Shown here: positions 42,161-52,345 of the stretch, one piece after another
Layout of the letters: each line of letters opens with the position of its first letter
Numbering within the stretch: the first letter of the stretch is position 1
NCBI GenBank assembly: GCA_026315105.1
Contig: CM048746.1
Span: forward strand, 641,693,398-641,757,397
DNA: 64,000 bases
Reading direction: 5' to 3'
From: Locusta migratoria
Lineage: Eukaryota; Arthropoda; Insecta; Orthoptera; Acrididae
Notes under the pieces: generated by a model
What the model was told of the DNA's origin: nothing
Database searches by the model: none
The model's input: the letters and a program-made list of their open reading frames with translations, nothing else
Made by a program: the position numbers and the translations under genes

Positions 42161-42868
42161 GAAAATAGCGTAAGGAGACAAGAAGTGACACAATGGACAG
42201 TTTTAGTTGTTTTATTTAATTTTTTTTAACAAAGCAGACGCAATATCAACTTACTTCCTGAGTTGCTTTGTCCAGGAACAGTCGCTGTGCAATAAATTTA
42301 GAGACGTGCCTCATTCGTTACCTAATGCGGGCGAAAATCTGATTCTGCCGCTCTACATGACTGAAGAATTAGCAGGCTACTCGCATCCCGTTCAGTGTGC
42401 GGAAACTGAACAATGTAAATCATTTGGCAATTGTGTGTATTGATGGAAGGGCCATTAACGTAATGGCTTACGCTTTAGCCGCAAATTCCCCGTTAATCGC
42501 TTATTGGTATTAATAATGAGTATACGTGCTCACTCGTTTGCATGTACCGGTAGCACTAATGACGCAATAGACGCGCGAGGAACTGCCAAAACATTGATGA
42601 ATTAAGAGCAGTCAGTGACTTACGGATGACTGTTCAGTGGAGTAGTATATTAAATTGGGTATCTTTTAGTTGACAAAGAAATCGACTACAGAAAGATATC
42701 AGGAAGGTAGTTCTTTTACGTTGTGCTGGATAATGGAAGAAAGTCAAGAAAATGAAGACACCACTTCAGGATTTGTCAATAAAATTCGACAGTAGAGGTT
42801 CCCCTAACATGTGGAAAGTTCTGATAAAAAATTTGTGTAAACTTTTGAAGGAAAGTGGTAATACCACG
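42161..42868. other. Unassigned 0.7 kb with inverted-pair repeat copy
   Basis: 42451-42515 is the inverted partner of 37985-38046. Nothing else was recognised. Confidence 0.4.
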
Positions 42869-43010
42869 TCACAACGAAGACAGAAAATAAGAGGGGAACA
42901 CAATAAATAAACGAGTTAGAACTGGGACTGTTTCAAGGCAGGAATGCGGTCTGTCCCCTTTACAGTTCAATCTTTGCGCCGAAGAGGTTATAGATAAAAT
43001 ATAATGTAGA
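42869..43010 (+). pseudogene. RTE-type reverse-transcriptase fragment
   Basis: The reading VRTGTVSRQECGLSPLQFNL and CAEEVIDKI corresponds to the G-x-x-QGCxLSPLLFNLYxE region of RTE-type polymerases; Gln-Gly is changed to Gln-Glu. Only about 45 codons are recognisable. Confidence 0.65.
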
Positions 43011-43206
43011 TCAAGAATTGCGATCTCTAGCCATCTAGCCACCCAGTAAAGGAACTGCCTTCCATGTGAACTTTATACGTCCACCACCCAGATTTACTCT
43101 GAAATTCTAGTTTTGATTAATTTATTGTGTAAATGAAGTTCAGCAGATTTGTTTTAGTGCTAATGTGGATGACTTCACAGTCATTATTATTTAGGGACAA
43201 ATGAAA

Positions 43207-43405
43207 GGCCAGCCGCAGTGGCCGAGTGGTCTGCGGACTGCCAGTCACGGTCTGCACGGTCGCTGCGGTCGGGGGTTCGAATCCCCTCTCGGGCATGGAT
43301 GTTTGTGCTGTCTTTAATATAAGCTAGTTCATAAGTAGTTTGTAAGTTTAGGGACTAATGACCCAGTAGTTAAGTCCCATAAACTCTACAATCATTTTAA
43401 CAATT
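43207..43405 (+). repeat. tRNA-derived SINE (type B) in the LINE
   Basis: Full unit starting GGCCAGCCGCAGTGGCCGAG, with box B GGGTTCGAATCCC. A 9-bp duplication CAAATGAAA occurs at 43198-43206 and 43406-43414. Confidence 0.93.
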
Positions 43406-43552
43406 CAAATGAAAATTTTTGCACAATGCAGATATTTTATCTAACTCGTTTTGTAGTTACTTTTGATCCTCTGGCGACTTTCCTAAGTGACAAATGAATC
43501 CTCATCGGACTACTGTCTGAGAGATGTGTTCAGAGTGTCTCCTAAATCTATA

Positions 43553-44819
43553 TCTATAAATGTGAATGTCTGTTCGGTGTATGTTTATCACGTCTAAACC
43601 ACAAGACATAGAGAGCTAAAAATTTATACAGTTACTAATGTCAACCCGGGAAGGCTTTAGGCACGGTTTTATGGCAATCGGACAGCTATTTATGTATATA
43701 TATTAATGTGAATGTCTGTTCGGTGTACGCTTATCACGTCCAAACTACAAGACGCAGAGGCTTAAATATTTGTACAGTTACTAATTTATACCTGAGGAAG
43801 GTTTTAGGCACGATTTTATAGCGATCTGATAGATATTTAGTAATTTCAAGAATATAACGCGAAATTCGGAACAATGATTCTTTGAAAATTATATTTACTC
43901 TTTGAAAATGGTTTTATTGGTTGCATTGTTGCTTGACGGTTGATAATTTTAAAAGGGTGGAGTATATTGGGATGGAAAGTTATCGGTGTATATAAAATTC
44001 CACGTGTGTGTGTGTTAATATTTCGTTCTGCAGCGAAAACTACAGAAGGCAAACGAATGGCGTGTGTGTAATTGTTGTCCGAAGTCTCCCCTTGTACACC
44101 ATAGCAGTTCCATGCCGATAGCTGTAAGGGAGTAGAAGATATGGTCGTTGAAAATTCGGACTGAAGGCCAGCGTTGGCGTTTGCGACTCTATAGCAAGGA
44201 GGTTACGTACAATGAAACGTGATGCCACAGACCATATCTTTGGTCTACGCGTGCTACAATGTCTTCAGCTCTTTCTTTGTAAGGATAAGCATACGAATAA
44301 GAAAATATAAGAATAAATAAATAAAGCTGTAAAAATGAAATTTCCTTTAATATTTCGTTTTAAAAAATCGATTTGACGTTAAGCGCATTACATCAAGTGA
44401 TTCATCTGTGATATTATTCCAATCATTATGGCTGAATTTCGTGATTGGATTCTTCGAAACGAGTGCATTTGTACGTGTGATTTGATCTACACTACTTACT
44501 TTCATAATAAACGTAAATCATTAAGCACTTCATATATATATAGATAAGGGTATTGATTAAAAATGTTTGTTTCTAAAGAAGACCCATAGCACACTACTGA
44601 AAAATAGCTTATCTATCATAATCAACCAACACGCGAGCGGACCGCTGGTAAGTCAATAAATAAAAGAAAGCTTGCCGAACACGAAATACGGTATGTATTC
44701 GGTTTGACGTTTCGCGCATTACATCAAGTGATCCATATGTGATATTATTACAAATTACGATCATTATAGTTGAATTTCAAAACGAATAAATACCCGGGAA
44801 ACGCCTGGTTTTCAGCTAG
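43553..44819 (+). mobile_element. Non-autonomous Helitron in the LINE
   Basis: It starts TCTATAAATGTGAATGTCTG after A43552 and ends CCCGGGAAACGCCTGG (44793-44808, hairpin) plus CAGCTAG at 44819, followed by T. The 5' terminal block TGAATGTCTGTTCGGTGTA occurs twice (43562 and 43710), so the left end looks partly duplicated. No coding capacity. It is related to the copy at 9135-10227 along most of its length. Confidence 0.87.
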
Positions 44820-45699
44820 TCATTTATAAACATAAGGAACAGTAGGGGTCCTGAAATTCGTTCTTGGGAAACTCCGGATATCACTTCTGTTTTATTTGAT
44901 GAATTTCCGTCTATTCGACGTACAGTGAGGTACAGTGTCAAAAGCCTTCCGGAAGACTAGAAATATGGAATCTATTTGAAATACCTTGTCGATAGACTCA
45001 TTACATCATGCGAGTAAAGAGCTAACTCCGTTTCACAAGAACAGAAGAGTCGGAACCCATGTTGACTATCAGACAATAGGTCGTTCTGTTCGAGGTAGTA
45101 CACATTGTTTGAGGAAAGTATATGTTCTAAAATCCTGCTGAAAATCGACGTTAGTAATACAGGTCTGTAATTTTGCGGATCACCTCTATTGCCTTTCTTG
45201 AATATTGGAATTGCCAGTGCAACTTTCCAGTCCTTGGCCAAATAGCTTATAAAGATTATAGCGGAAACTCCGAGGCATTTAACACGCGTTTGCCAGGCGA
45301 CGCCGCTAGCAGTGCCCTCTGTTGACTAGAATTGTACACTATACCTGGCCTCACGTTTGCTATTCCGAATTTTATTTCCCTGCGTACCGCAATTACAACG
45401 CTGGTTTTTATTTGTTGCGCTATTTAAAATTATTTTAGATGATAATTCATTTAATGTGTAGGGCTGGAAAGAAACTAAAGCAATCGGTTCCGTACAGTTT
45501 ATTCGGGTGGAATTCGAACTGAAATTTATGCAATATAAAGTTTTAATCATATACATGTACGCACATTTTGTGAGCATTTAGGCCTATTGGTGAGTTATCT
45601 TTCGTAACAAGAAACTTCTCTTTCTGATTTGTGATGCTGATGAATCATTTTTCTTACTAACAAATGCTTTGATTACATCTACAAAATATTTTTTAGCCA

Positions 45700-46126
45700 A
45701 CAAAAAATAAATATTACACATGCCTCCTAATTCGGCTCATTCATTCAAGAGCTAGGAAACGATTGTGCTTCTCACACCATAAGTGCTTTCAATAACGCCA
45801 TCAAATTGTTGTCGAAATTTTGTGACTTTTATATGCATACTCTGAGCACAACCACTGGGAAAAGCATTATGTTTGTTATATCACTCACGTGTGCATTGAA
45901 TGGCAGTTTCTCAATTCATTTAATGAGAGGAATGATGCTGCATCTACTTCACAGTTACTATCTTGAGAGGGAGACAGTAAACTATTGACCATAACTGTCG
46001 TTATTGCACTGCGAAATTTACAAGCATACCAAATCAACAGACTGTATTAATACCCAAAGCAGTTATTTGTGATCAAGGTGCAAACAATGTGAAGATGAGG
46101 AAGCTTGTAGGTGTGACTTATCATTA
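45700..46126 (+). pseudogene. P-element-like transposase remnant
   Basis: The clearest stretch is 46044-46126, reading LIPKAVICDQGANNVKMRKL then VGVTYH and a stop. The CDQGxNN...LGVT pattern belongs to the RNase-H-like catalytic part of P-element and THAP9-type transposases, where the Asp is catalytic. Upstream, weak similarity in shifting frames is suspected (FCDFYMHTLSTTTGKSIMF at 45822-45878), but I would not draw a gene model. No THAP zinc finger was seen, so the N-terminus is lost or unrecognisable. Confidence 0.65.
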
Positions 46127-46173
46127 AACCTTTGTTGTTATATTACAATAACTACCTTTTTTAAACACACGGA

Positions 46174-46370
46174 GCCGGCCACGGTGGCCGAGGGGACTGA
46201 GGCGCTCCAGTCACTGTCTGCACGGCCACTACGATCGGGGGTTCGAATACCTCCTCGGGCATGGATGTTTGTGCCGTCCTAGTTCGTAAGTAGTTCATAA
46301 GTAGTTTGTAAGTTTAGGGACTGATGACCCCGTGGTTGAGTCCAATAAGCTATACAAACATTTGAACATT
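46174..46370 (+). repeat. tRNA-derived SINE (type B) inside the P-like element
   Basis: A full unit with GCCGGCCACGGTGGCCGAGG head. A 13-bp duplication TTAAACACACGGA occurs at 46161-46173 and 46371-46383. Confidence 0.95.
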
Positions 46371-46891
46371 TTAAACACACGGAAAGAAGAAAGTACAGCA
46401 CTTATCCTTGGCTTAACAAATTATCATTTCTGAAATCTTTCTCTACAAATTAGTCTGAGCATACTACGTAGATTTTATTCAAATGCTCGGGACTCTTCTT
46501 TCTCAAAAATTAATCCAAGTCAGCTCTTAGACTAGGAATAATGATAACAAGGAATATCAGAGCGTAAAACCAAATGATCTGAGTAGACATACTGGTTGCC
46601 TGATTAAGACATCATACTTACATCTCTTTATTTTTTGGAAACCTGAAGAATGATTTTGGAGTACTTTGCTCTTTAAGTAGTTATTACAGTCCTATATACC
46701 GTATATACTACCTCTTCCAACCATTGTCTAGTTGTATTAAGTAAGACGACGTATCAAGTACGTCTTCTGGGTGTAACAGTGTAAAGCTACTGTTCATGCA
46801 CTGTGATAGTTTACAACTCGTGCCACTAAGAGGTATTCGGGTGCGCTATCGCCAGTTTTATAGCTGAGTTTCCGCTATTATAGGCTATTTG

Positions 46892-47640
46892 CTTTGGGTA
46901 CGTATCTTTTGCTGAGCGAGCGGTTGTATATGATTTCTAGGTATGGATCTATTGTATCGGCATACTATGAAAGTTGCGTAATCGGTATACAATCTTGACC
47001 GGGAGACATACTTTTGTTAAGTGATTTAAATTGTTGTAATACTCCAGGGGTTTCTACTTCTAAATTATGGACGCAGGCAAGTTGCAGCTTCTTTGCTGAA
47101 GGAATTTCGGAAAGCTATTTCTAGCAATTCTGCTTTAATAGATGTCTCATCAGTAGCATCACCGGGGTATTGCCTAGGGAACGTACTGATTGTGTTTCGC
47201 TACTAGCCTTTCAGATACCACCAGAAGTTTTTCTTCCGATTTAAGTTACCGGGTTCGTTTGTGGAAATTATTATAGGCTTCTCGCTTTGAAGTTCGTGCT
47301 ATATTTCGAGTTAACAGACAGCCAGTGTTCGGCAATTTGTGTCTGCTTAAATGTGCGATGCCTTTTTCTTTGCTTTCGAAACGTGACCTAACTTGTTTCG
47401 TGTACCACAACGAGTAAGCACTCTCCTTTATTAATCTTTCTGGGATAAATCTGTCAATAGCTCTCGATATTATTTCTTCGGAGGTAACCTAAATCTGATC
47501 TACAATCACATTGCTAGTTTCGAAGGTCTGGAGATTGTCACTCACGAAAGCGTTAATCGTATCGTCCTTCTGTACTGGCACCATTTTATGAAGTCCTTGG
47601 ATAGTTGTCTTTTGTGGTTGTACGGCCAAATGTCTGATAA
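46892..47640 (-). pseudogene. LINE ORF2 linker region, upstream part of the 43-45-kb copy
   Basis: On the minus strand this matches, as I remember it, the segment between the endonuclease and polymerase of the same LINE type: blocks equivalent to the ...WFCKELKRAI..., KQTQI.. and SRxxxFVxxN-like region at 47600-47200, then LLKxLNHLTKSMSPGQDCIP-type sequence near 47010-46985. It ends at GTAC46899, where the P-like element begins. The family assignment comes from position and strand continuity with 45238 and is moderately firm. No catalytic motif lies in this segment. Confidence 0.55.
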
Positions 47641-47915
47641 GCTTCTCAGACACTACAACTATTCGAACAGGACTGAAGATCCAGGCGAGGTCTCCAGGCG
47701 TGAATAAAACTGGGCGATGGCAGGCGTCATACCATTCATAGTCCTTATTCTAAAAGCCTGTTGCGTACGATGTAGAGACAGCTGCTTGTACTCGTCAGCG
47801 ATCCATAACAGTTATACCCGTTCTTTTATATAAACTTCAGAATTAGGAACTACAAGAAACTAAAAAATCGCACTGACGTGTTTTACGGCCCACCTTAGAT
47901 TTGTAGTTATATAAG
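47641..47915. other. Unassigned, with a 90-bp repeat shared with 50650-50755
   Basis: The block at 47784-47873 (GTAGAGACAGCTGCTTGTAC, GCGATCCATAACAGTTAT, TTCTTTTATATAAACTTCA, AATTAGGAACTACA) recurs in direct orientation at 50653-50745. Its class is unknown. Confidence 0.6.
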
Positions 47916-48082
47916 TTTTTGCAAACATTTTGGACCAAAATAATAAGCTAAATAACAAAAATTAATTAATAACAGTGTCTGAAACGAAGGAAAAATAATT
48001 TAGGTACTGGCGGGTTCCGAACCACTGAACTTCAGCGTCACAGGTGAACACATTGTCCACTACGCTACAGCTAATCGTTAGG
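47916..48082 (-). repeat. tRNA-derived SINE, Asp/His-like head
   Basis: In reverse: TTAGCTGTAGCGTAGTGGAC (box A-like), CACCTGTGACGCTG (anticodon arm) and GTGGTTCGGAACCC (box B), then a body ending TTTTGGTCCAAAATGTTTGC, a tail resembling the type A SINE tail. It is a different head on a similar tail. Confidence 0.65.
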
Positions 48083-48356
48083 AGTTGCGTTCTGTAATCT
48101 CATACTATTGATGGCCGTTGTTAACTGATGTTAATGTGGCATTTGTAGACACTAAATTATCATTTATCGTACGAAAAACGACGCCTTTTTGTTAATTCTT
48201 CAGTGCGCCATTGCTTTGAAATGACAACATGTAAGTTACAATAAGAAATTCATCAAATACGCAACGCAAGATGGCGTTTGACAGAGACAGTTCTGGGCGA
48301 GGAATGTCACGTGACATCTGCGAACGGCTGGTTTTCGTTAATTTAATGGATGGTGT
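48083..48356. other. Unassigned 274 bp
   Basis: Nothing recognised before the tandem array. Confidence 0.35.
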
Positions 48357-48565
48357 CAAAACTCCGTTATTTCTGCAAATATCTCTCAAACGATAGGAGA
48401 TTTGAGAGAAACAAAAGGGAACAAAATTGTAGAGAATTTTCTCCTCTACAAATCTGTTTATTCAATTTCCGCGTCAGATGAACAGTTTATTTTCAATTAC
48501 AATTACTTTACAAACGGCTTTTTATTTTATTTATTTATTTATTTATTTTTTATTTTTATTTATTT

Positions 48566-48615
<50 letters not shown>

Positions 48616-49240
48616 ACGTATTTCTTGTCCGAAATATTTCAAAAAGCGAGGTTCTGGTCTCTGGTAGCCAACAATTATGTCTGTAAAATTTAGTTGAACG
48701 ATTCGACCTAAAAAGTGGGAACACGCTACAGCAAGACAGACATCGTCAAATCGCCGTTATTTTTGCAAATATCTCTGCAACAATACAAGATATAAAAAAA
48801 ACATAATAGAGCCAAGTTGTAGAGAATTTTCCCCTCTACCATTTAGGTTCTCTACCAATTAGGTTCTCTACCAATTAGGTTATTCAATTTTTGTGTCAGA
48901 TGAACGGTTCGTTTGCAGTTACAATTATATTACAAACGGATTTTTATGGTAATACTACCGTATTTTCTGTCCGAAAAATTTGAAAAAGGGAGGTTCTGGT
49001 CTCTGGCGGCCTACAATTTTGTGTGCAAAATTTGGTGCTGATCGGTTGAACGGTTCGTCTTAAAAGAGGGAACGCGCTACGGACAGACTGACAGACAGAC
49101 ATCCCAAAATCGCCGTTACTTTTGCTAATATCTCTGAAACGATACGAGATATGAAAAAAAGATAAGGGAGTAGGGAGTAAAGTTGTAGAGACTTTTATCC
49201 TCTACAAATTCGGTTATTGAATTTTCGTGTCAGATCCATT
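48357..49240 (+). repeat. Tandem array of about 360-bp units, 2.4 copies
   Basis: Unit starts fall at about 48357, 48747 and 49105, each beginning near CGCCGTTATTTTTGCAAATA and TCTCTxxAACGATA. Shared words include GTAGAGAATTTTCTCCTCTA, GTGTCAGATGAACGGTT, GGTTCTGGTCTCTGG and GGGAACGCGCTAC. Unit 1 has grown by ATTT and GT microsatellites (48530-48610). Unit 2 contains three copies of TTAGGTTCTCTACCA (48845-48885). Confidence 0.88.
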
Positions 49241-49340
49241 GTTAAGCTGTTATTTTCATTTAAATTTCGAACTGTCAAAAGACGATCGGAAAGGCCCGCT
49301 TTTAGTGTTACTACCGTAACCTAAAGTGGGCCATAATCTG
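49241..49340 (+). repeat. Hairpin repeat, uninterrupted copy
   Basis: TAAGCTGTTATTTTCATTTA, AATTTCGAACTGTC, GGCCCGCTTTTAGTG, TTACTACCGTAACC and TAAAGTGGGCC. It corresponds to 9126-9134 plus 10228-10310, where a Helitron separates the halves. The stem is GGCCCxCTTT with AAAGTGGGCC. Confidence 0.75.
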
Positions 49341-50908
49341 TTGCAAAACTTGGTTCAGCTTTAAACATGTTTTCCACGCACACCCAAAATGCCGCCCCTC
49401 AAATTTGCCGCCCCGGATAAAGGCCGGAATGTCCTGCTCGTACGCATTGACAAGTTTAGTGTTGATCCTGACTGCAGCAATTACGTACACTCATCGCAAG
49501 AAAAGGAAACATTACTAACTACAGAGATGTTCTACAGAGTAACAGCGCAGACAACAATGCCTAACTCACACAATAATACTTGCTTCTGCTACTTGCGACT
49601 CAACTTCCAAAACACGAAAATTGAATTTCAGAAACCGTTTTCGCTGTCGTGTGTACAGGTCAGGGCCAGATACGGTTTTATTGAATCGATTGAAAACGGC
49701 ATCTGTAAATAGGTGCTCGGATATCTGATTTATCTGGCTGTTCCCTTTCAGTTCAATATTATCACATTATTTTTTATTTTATGTATTTATGACAAGTGAT
49801 GAATTACTATTTAAGTTCAATTGTTCGGTTCTTGCTTCACCACGACTTCGGAAGTCCTGACATATTCGGAAAAAAATGGATAAATATTTGTGACAAGTAA
49901 GAATATTAATGACATTTCTGGTCCCAGAGTCTGTTACATACAGGAAACTGAGAGAAAAAAAATAATAACGAATACCATGGTTGGAACCAACGATCACTGC
50001 ATTTAAGATACTACTCTCCGTTCATCACCCGGCCATACTGCATACTAAACATCGCGACTGAATAGCTTTAGTCAGTGGGCAATTGTAACTGCTTTTACAA
50101 TATGTGACAGCTTTTACAGCCACTGTGTTATTGATTGACATTTAATTGTATGAAACACTACCGAGGGTGAACGTGTCTTTGATAAATCCATTGAAAAAGT
50201 GCCTAGGTGCAGCTTTTTGAGAAGGAAAGCAGACTACAGTGAAGGTTTGTTCAAGCAGCTGCCATTTCTTGCAAACTTCGCATGGGAAGAGCTGTTATCG
50301 AGTATCAGCAGCAGCTCTGCTCATGCGCAGTTTGCTGGAATCTGGCAAGTGGCAGCTGCTCGAACGATCCCTGAGTGTCTACTGCTGCTGAAGCAGAGCT
50401 GCCGCCTAGCGGCTGAGCACGCAATTAATGTGCACCGATCATTCCTTTAATCGTGATCTGTGGTGAATTTTTGAATGAAGAGAAACATGATTAGCTGCAG
50501 GCGAGTCTTCAGGGCAGTATGAAGAGAAGGATATTTTGTGTTATTTTATGACAAGTTTTTTTGTTTAGAGTCTAAATTTGTTAGTCTCGGCGACACCCGT
50601 GATACTACTACGCGACACCCCAGGGTGTCGCGACATCCAATTTGGATAGCTCTGGTGTAGAGACAGTTGCCTGTACTCCTCGGCGATCCATAACAGTTAT
50701 CCCCCTTCTTTTATATAAACTTCAAAATTAGGAACTACATGAAACTAAAAACCAATCGGCTTCTTCACCCCCTGAAGCGGAGTGTTCCGGATTACAGCCA
50801 TTGCAGTCGACCAACCTTCACTCCGTCGCCAGGGCGAGTTGAAAGACACCTCGTTGTAGGCTTTTGGCAACTATGTGGTTTCAAGGAAGTTACGCGGTGT
50901 AACAGTGC
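49341..50908. other. Unassigned 1.57 kb
   Basis: Open frames at 49389-49709 and 50199-50447 have no recognised motif. A perfect short palindrome CGACACCCCAGGGTGTCG lies at 50613-50630, and 50653-50745 repeats 47784-47873. No promoter or RNA gene was recognised. Confidence 0.4.
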
Positions 50909-51952
50909 ACTGTTGTTGTTGTTATGGTCTTCAGTCCGGAGACTGGTTTGATGCAGCTCTCCACAATGCCCTATCCTGACCAAGCCATTTCATCTCCTCA
51001 TAAGTACGACAACCCACATCCACTTGAATCTGTTTACTATACGCGTCTCTTGGTCTCCCTCTGCGATTTTTGCCCCACACACTTCCCTCCAATGCTAAAT
51101 TTACGATTCCTCGATGTCTAAGAATGTGTCCTACCGAGCGATCCCTTCTTTTAGTCAAGGTATGTCAAAAAGTCCTTTTATCACCAATTCTGTTCAGTAC
51201 CTCTTCATTAGTTATGCGATCTACCCACCTAATCTTCAGCATTCTTCTGTAGCACCACATTTCAAAAGCCTCTATCCTCTTCCTGTCCGCACAGCTTATC
51301 GTCCATGTTTCACACCCATACAAGGCAACACTCCACACAAATGCCTTCAGAAAAGACTTCCTTACACTTAAATTAATATTCGATGTTAGCAAATTTCTCT
51401 TTTTCGAAAATGCTTTTCTTCCCATTGCCATTCTGCATTTTATATCCTCTGTACTGCGACCATCATTTGTTATTTTACTGCGCAAGTAACTAAACTCATC
51501 AACCTCCTTTATTGTTTCGTTACTTAATCTAATTCCTTCAGCATCACCCGATTTTCTAAAACTGCACTCCATTACTTTAGTTTTGCTCTTGTTAATGTTC
51601 ATCTCATAAGCACCTTTCAGCACACTGTCCATTCCGTTCAATTGCTCTTTCAGGACCTTTGCTGTATCTGACAGAATTACTATGTCGTCGGCAAGACGCA
51701 ATGTTTTTAATTCTTCCCCCCTGAACTTTAATTCCTTCACCAAATTTCTCCTTGCTTTCCTTTATAGCATGCTCAATGTACAAATTGAACAACATTGGAG
51801 AAAAAGGCTACAACCCTGACTTACTCCCTTCCCAACTGATGCTTCCCTTTCATGGCCCTTCGAGTCTAATAACTGCGGTCTGGCTTTTGTACAAGTTGTA
51901 AATAACTCTCCTTTCCCTGTATTTTACCCCTGCTGACTTCAGACTTTGAAAG
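50909..51952 (-). pseudogene. RTE-type LINE, polymerase C-terminal half
   Basis: From 51950 downward: IYNLYKSQTAVI, PMLFNLYIEHAIKESKEKFG, then a 192-codon open frame (51743-51165) with LRLADDIVILSDTAKVLKEQ (the catalytic x-A-DD block), MNINKSKTKVMECSF and the C-terminal SVALYGCETWTI with EAFEMWCYRRMLKIRW. After a frameshift MTKRRDRSVGHILRH...NRRGRPRDAY ends the protein near 50935. The 3' tail is a short (GTT)n at 50909-50921. The clade is inferred from the GCETWTI...WCYRRM...TNEEVLNRIG C-terminal domain. It is the best-preserved RTE-type fragment here. Confidence 0.9.
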
Positions 51953-52345
51953 AGTGCACTATGGCTGATCAAGTCCGAGCCCGGGTGGTTTCGCGGCTGC
52001 CGGCAGTGATTCGCGAGTGGTGGAGGAGGACCCCTCGCTTACACGGCTTTTAAGTTTCCGGCGAGGAGCGGCCGCTAACAGGGCGCGTTGTTGCCGTGAA
52101 GCTAATTTGTGCCGTTTTAATGAAGGTATTATGCAAAACTGCCGCCGACGCCGCCTCATGTTTTATTCAGCGCGTGTTTCCGTGTCCGGGTACATTTCAG
52201 GCGTGCCGTCGCCGGCTGCGATTCTTCTAGACGCATGTCTGCAGGGGCTAGGCGCCGGAATCTGGCAGATCGCCCGCGCACAGGGTCGGAAGGAGAAGAG
52301 CACTCGCTAAGAACTGCTATCGCAAGTCACGCTCAGTTCATATCT
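51953..52345. other. CpG-rich unassigned 0.39 kb
   Basis: High GC and CpG between two LINE copies. Frames on both strands are open but lack motifs. Confidence 0.4.

Larger units (their letters stand above)
43130..45238 (-). pseudogene. LINE reverse transcriptase, split by a SINE and a Helitron
   Basis: On the minus strand, from 45241, the frame reads KDWKVALAIPIFKKGNRGDP and QNYRPVLLTSIFSRILEHIL, the start of the polymerase domain, then LSDSQHGFRLFCSCETELAL. After a frame change follow the LDxxKAFD-type region (44960-44930) and the SGVPQ-type region (44860). The Helitron at 43553-44819 interrupts at the L-I-N-D block; RT homology then continues from 43552 to 43415, is broken by the SINE at 43207-43405, and ends in the NNxCxVIHIST block at about 43140. 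The family is the CR1/Jockey type. The upstream linker of the same copy is at 46892-47640. Confidence 0.82.
45239..46891 (+). mobile_element. P-element-like transposon
   Basis: The termini are inverted: CAAATAGCTTATAAAGATTA then TAGCGGAAACTC at 45239-45270, and in reverse from 46891 CAAATAGCCTATAATAGCGG then AAACTC. They match except for a 6-base indel. Like P elements the ends begin CA. The flanks TCCTTGGC and CTTTGGGT suggest a diverged 7-8-bp target duplication. The LINE sequence (CCAGTCCTTGG...GTACGTATC) resumes on either side. The interior carries a P-type transposase remnant on the plus strand and a SINE. Confidence 0.72.

Noticed and set aside
48402..48686. Open frames with Cys-Val or Phe-Ile-Tyr runs
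   Set aside because: They are GT and ATTT microsatellite translations inside the tandem array.
48357..49240. Possible CRISPR-like direct repeats
   Set aside because: Units of about 360 bp without short repeat/spacer alternation, in eukaryotic DNA; it is a tandem satellite-like array.
50199..50450. 83-codon frame that might be a small gene
   Set aside because: No recognised motif, splice context or homologous copy; nothing beyond openness supports it.
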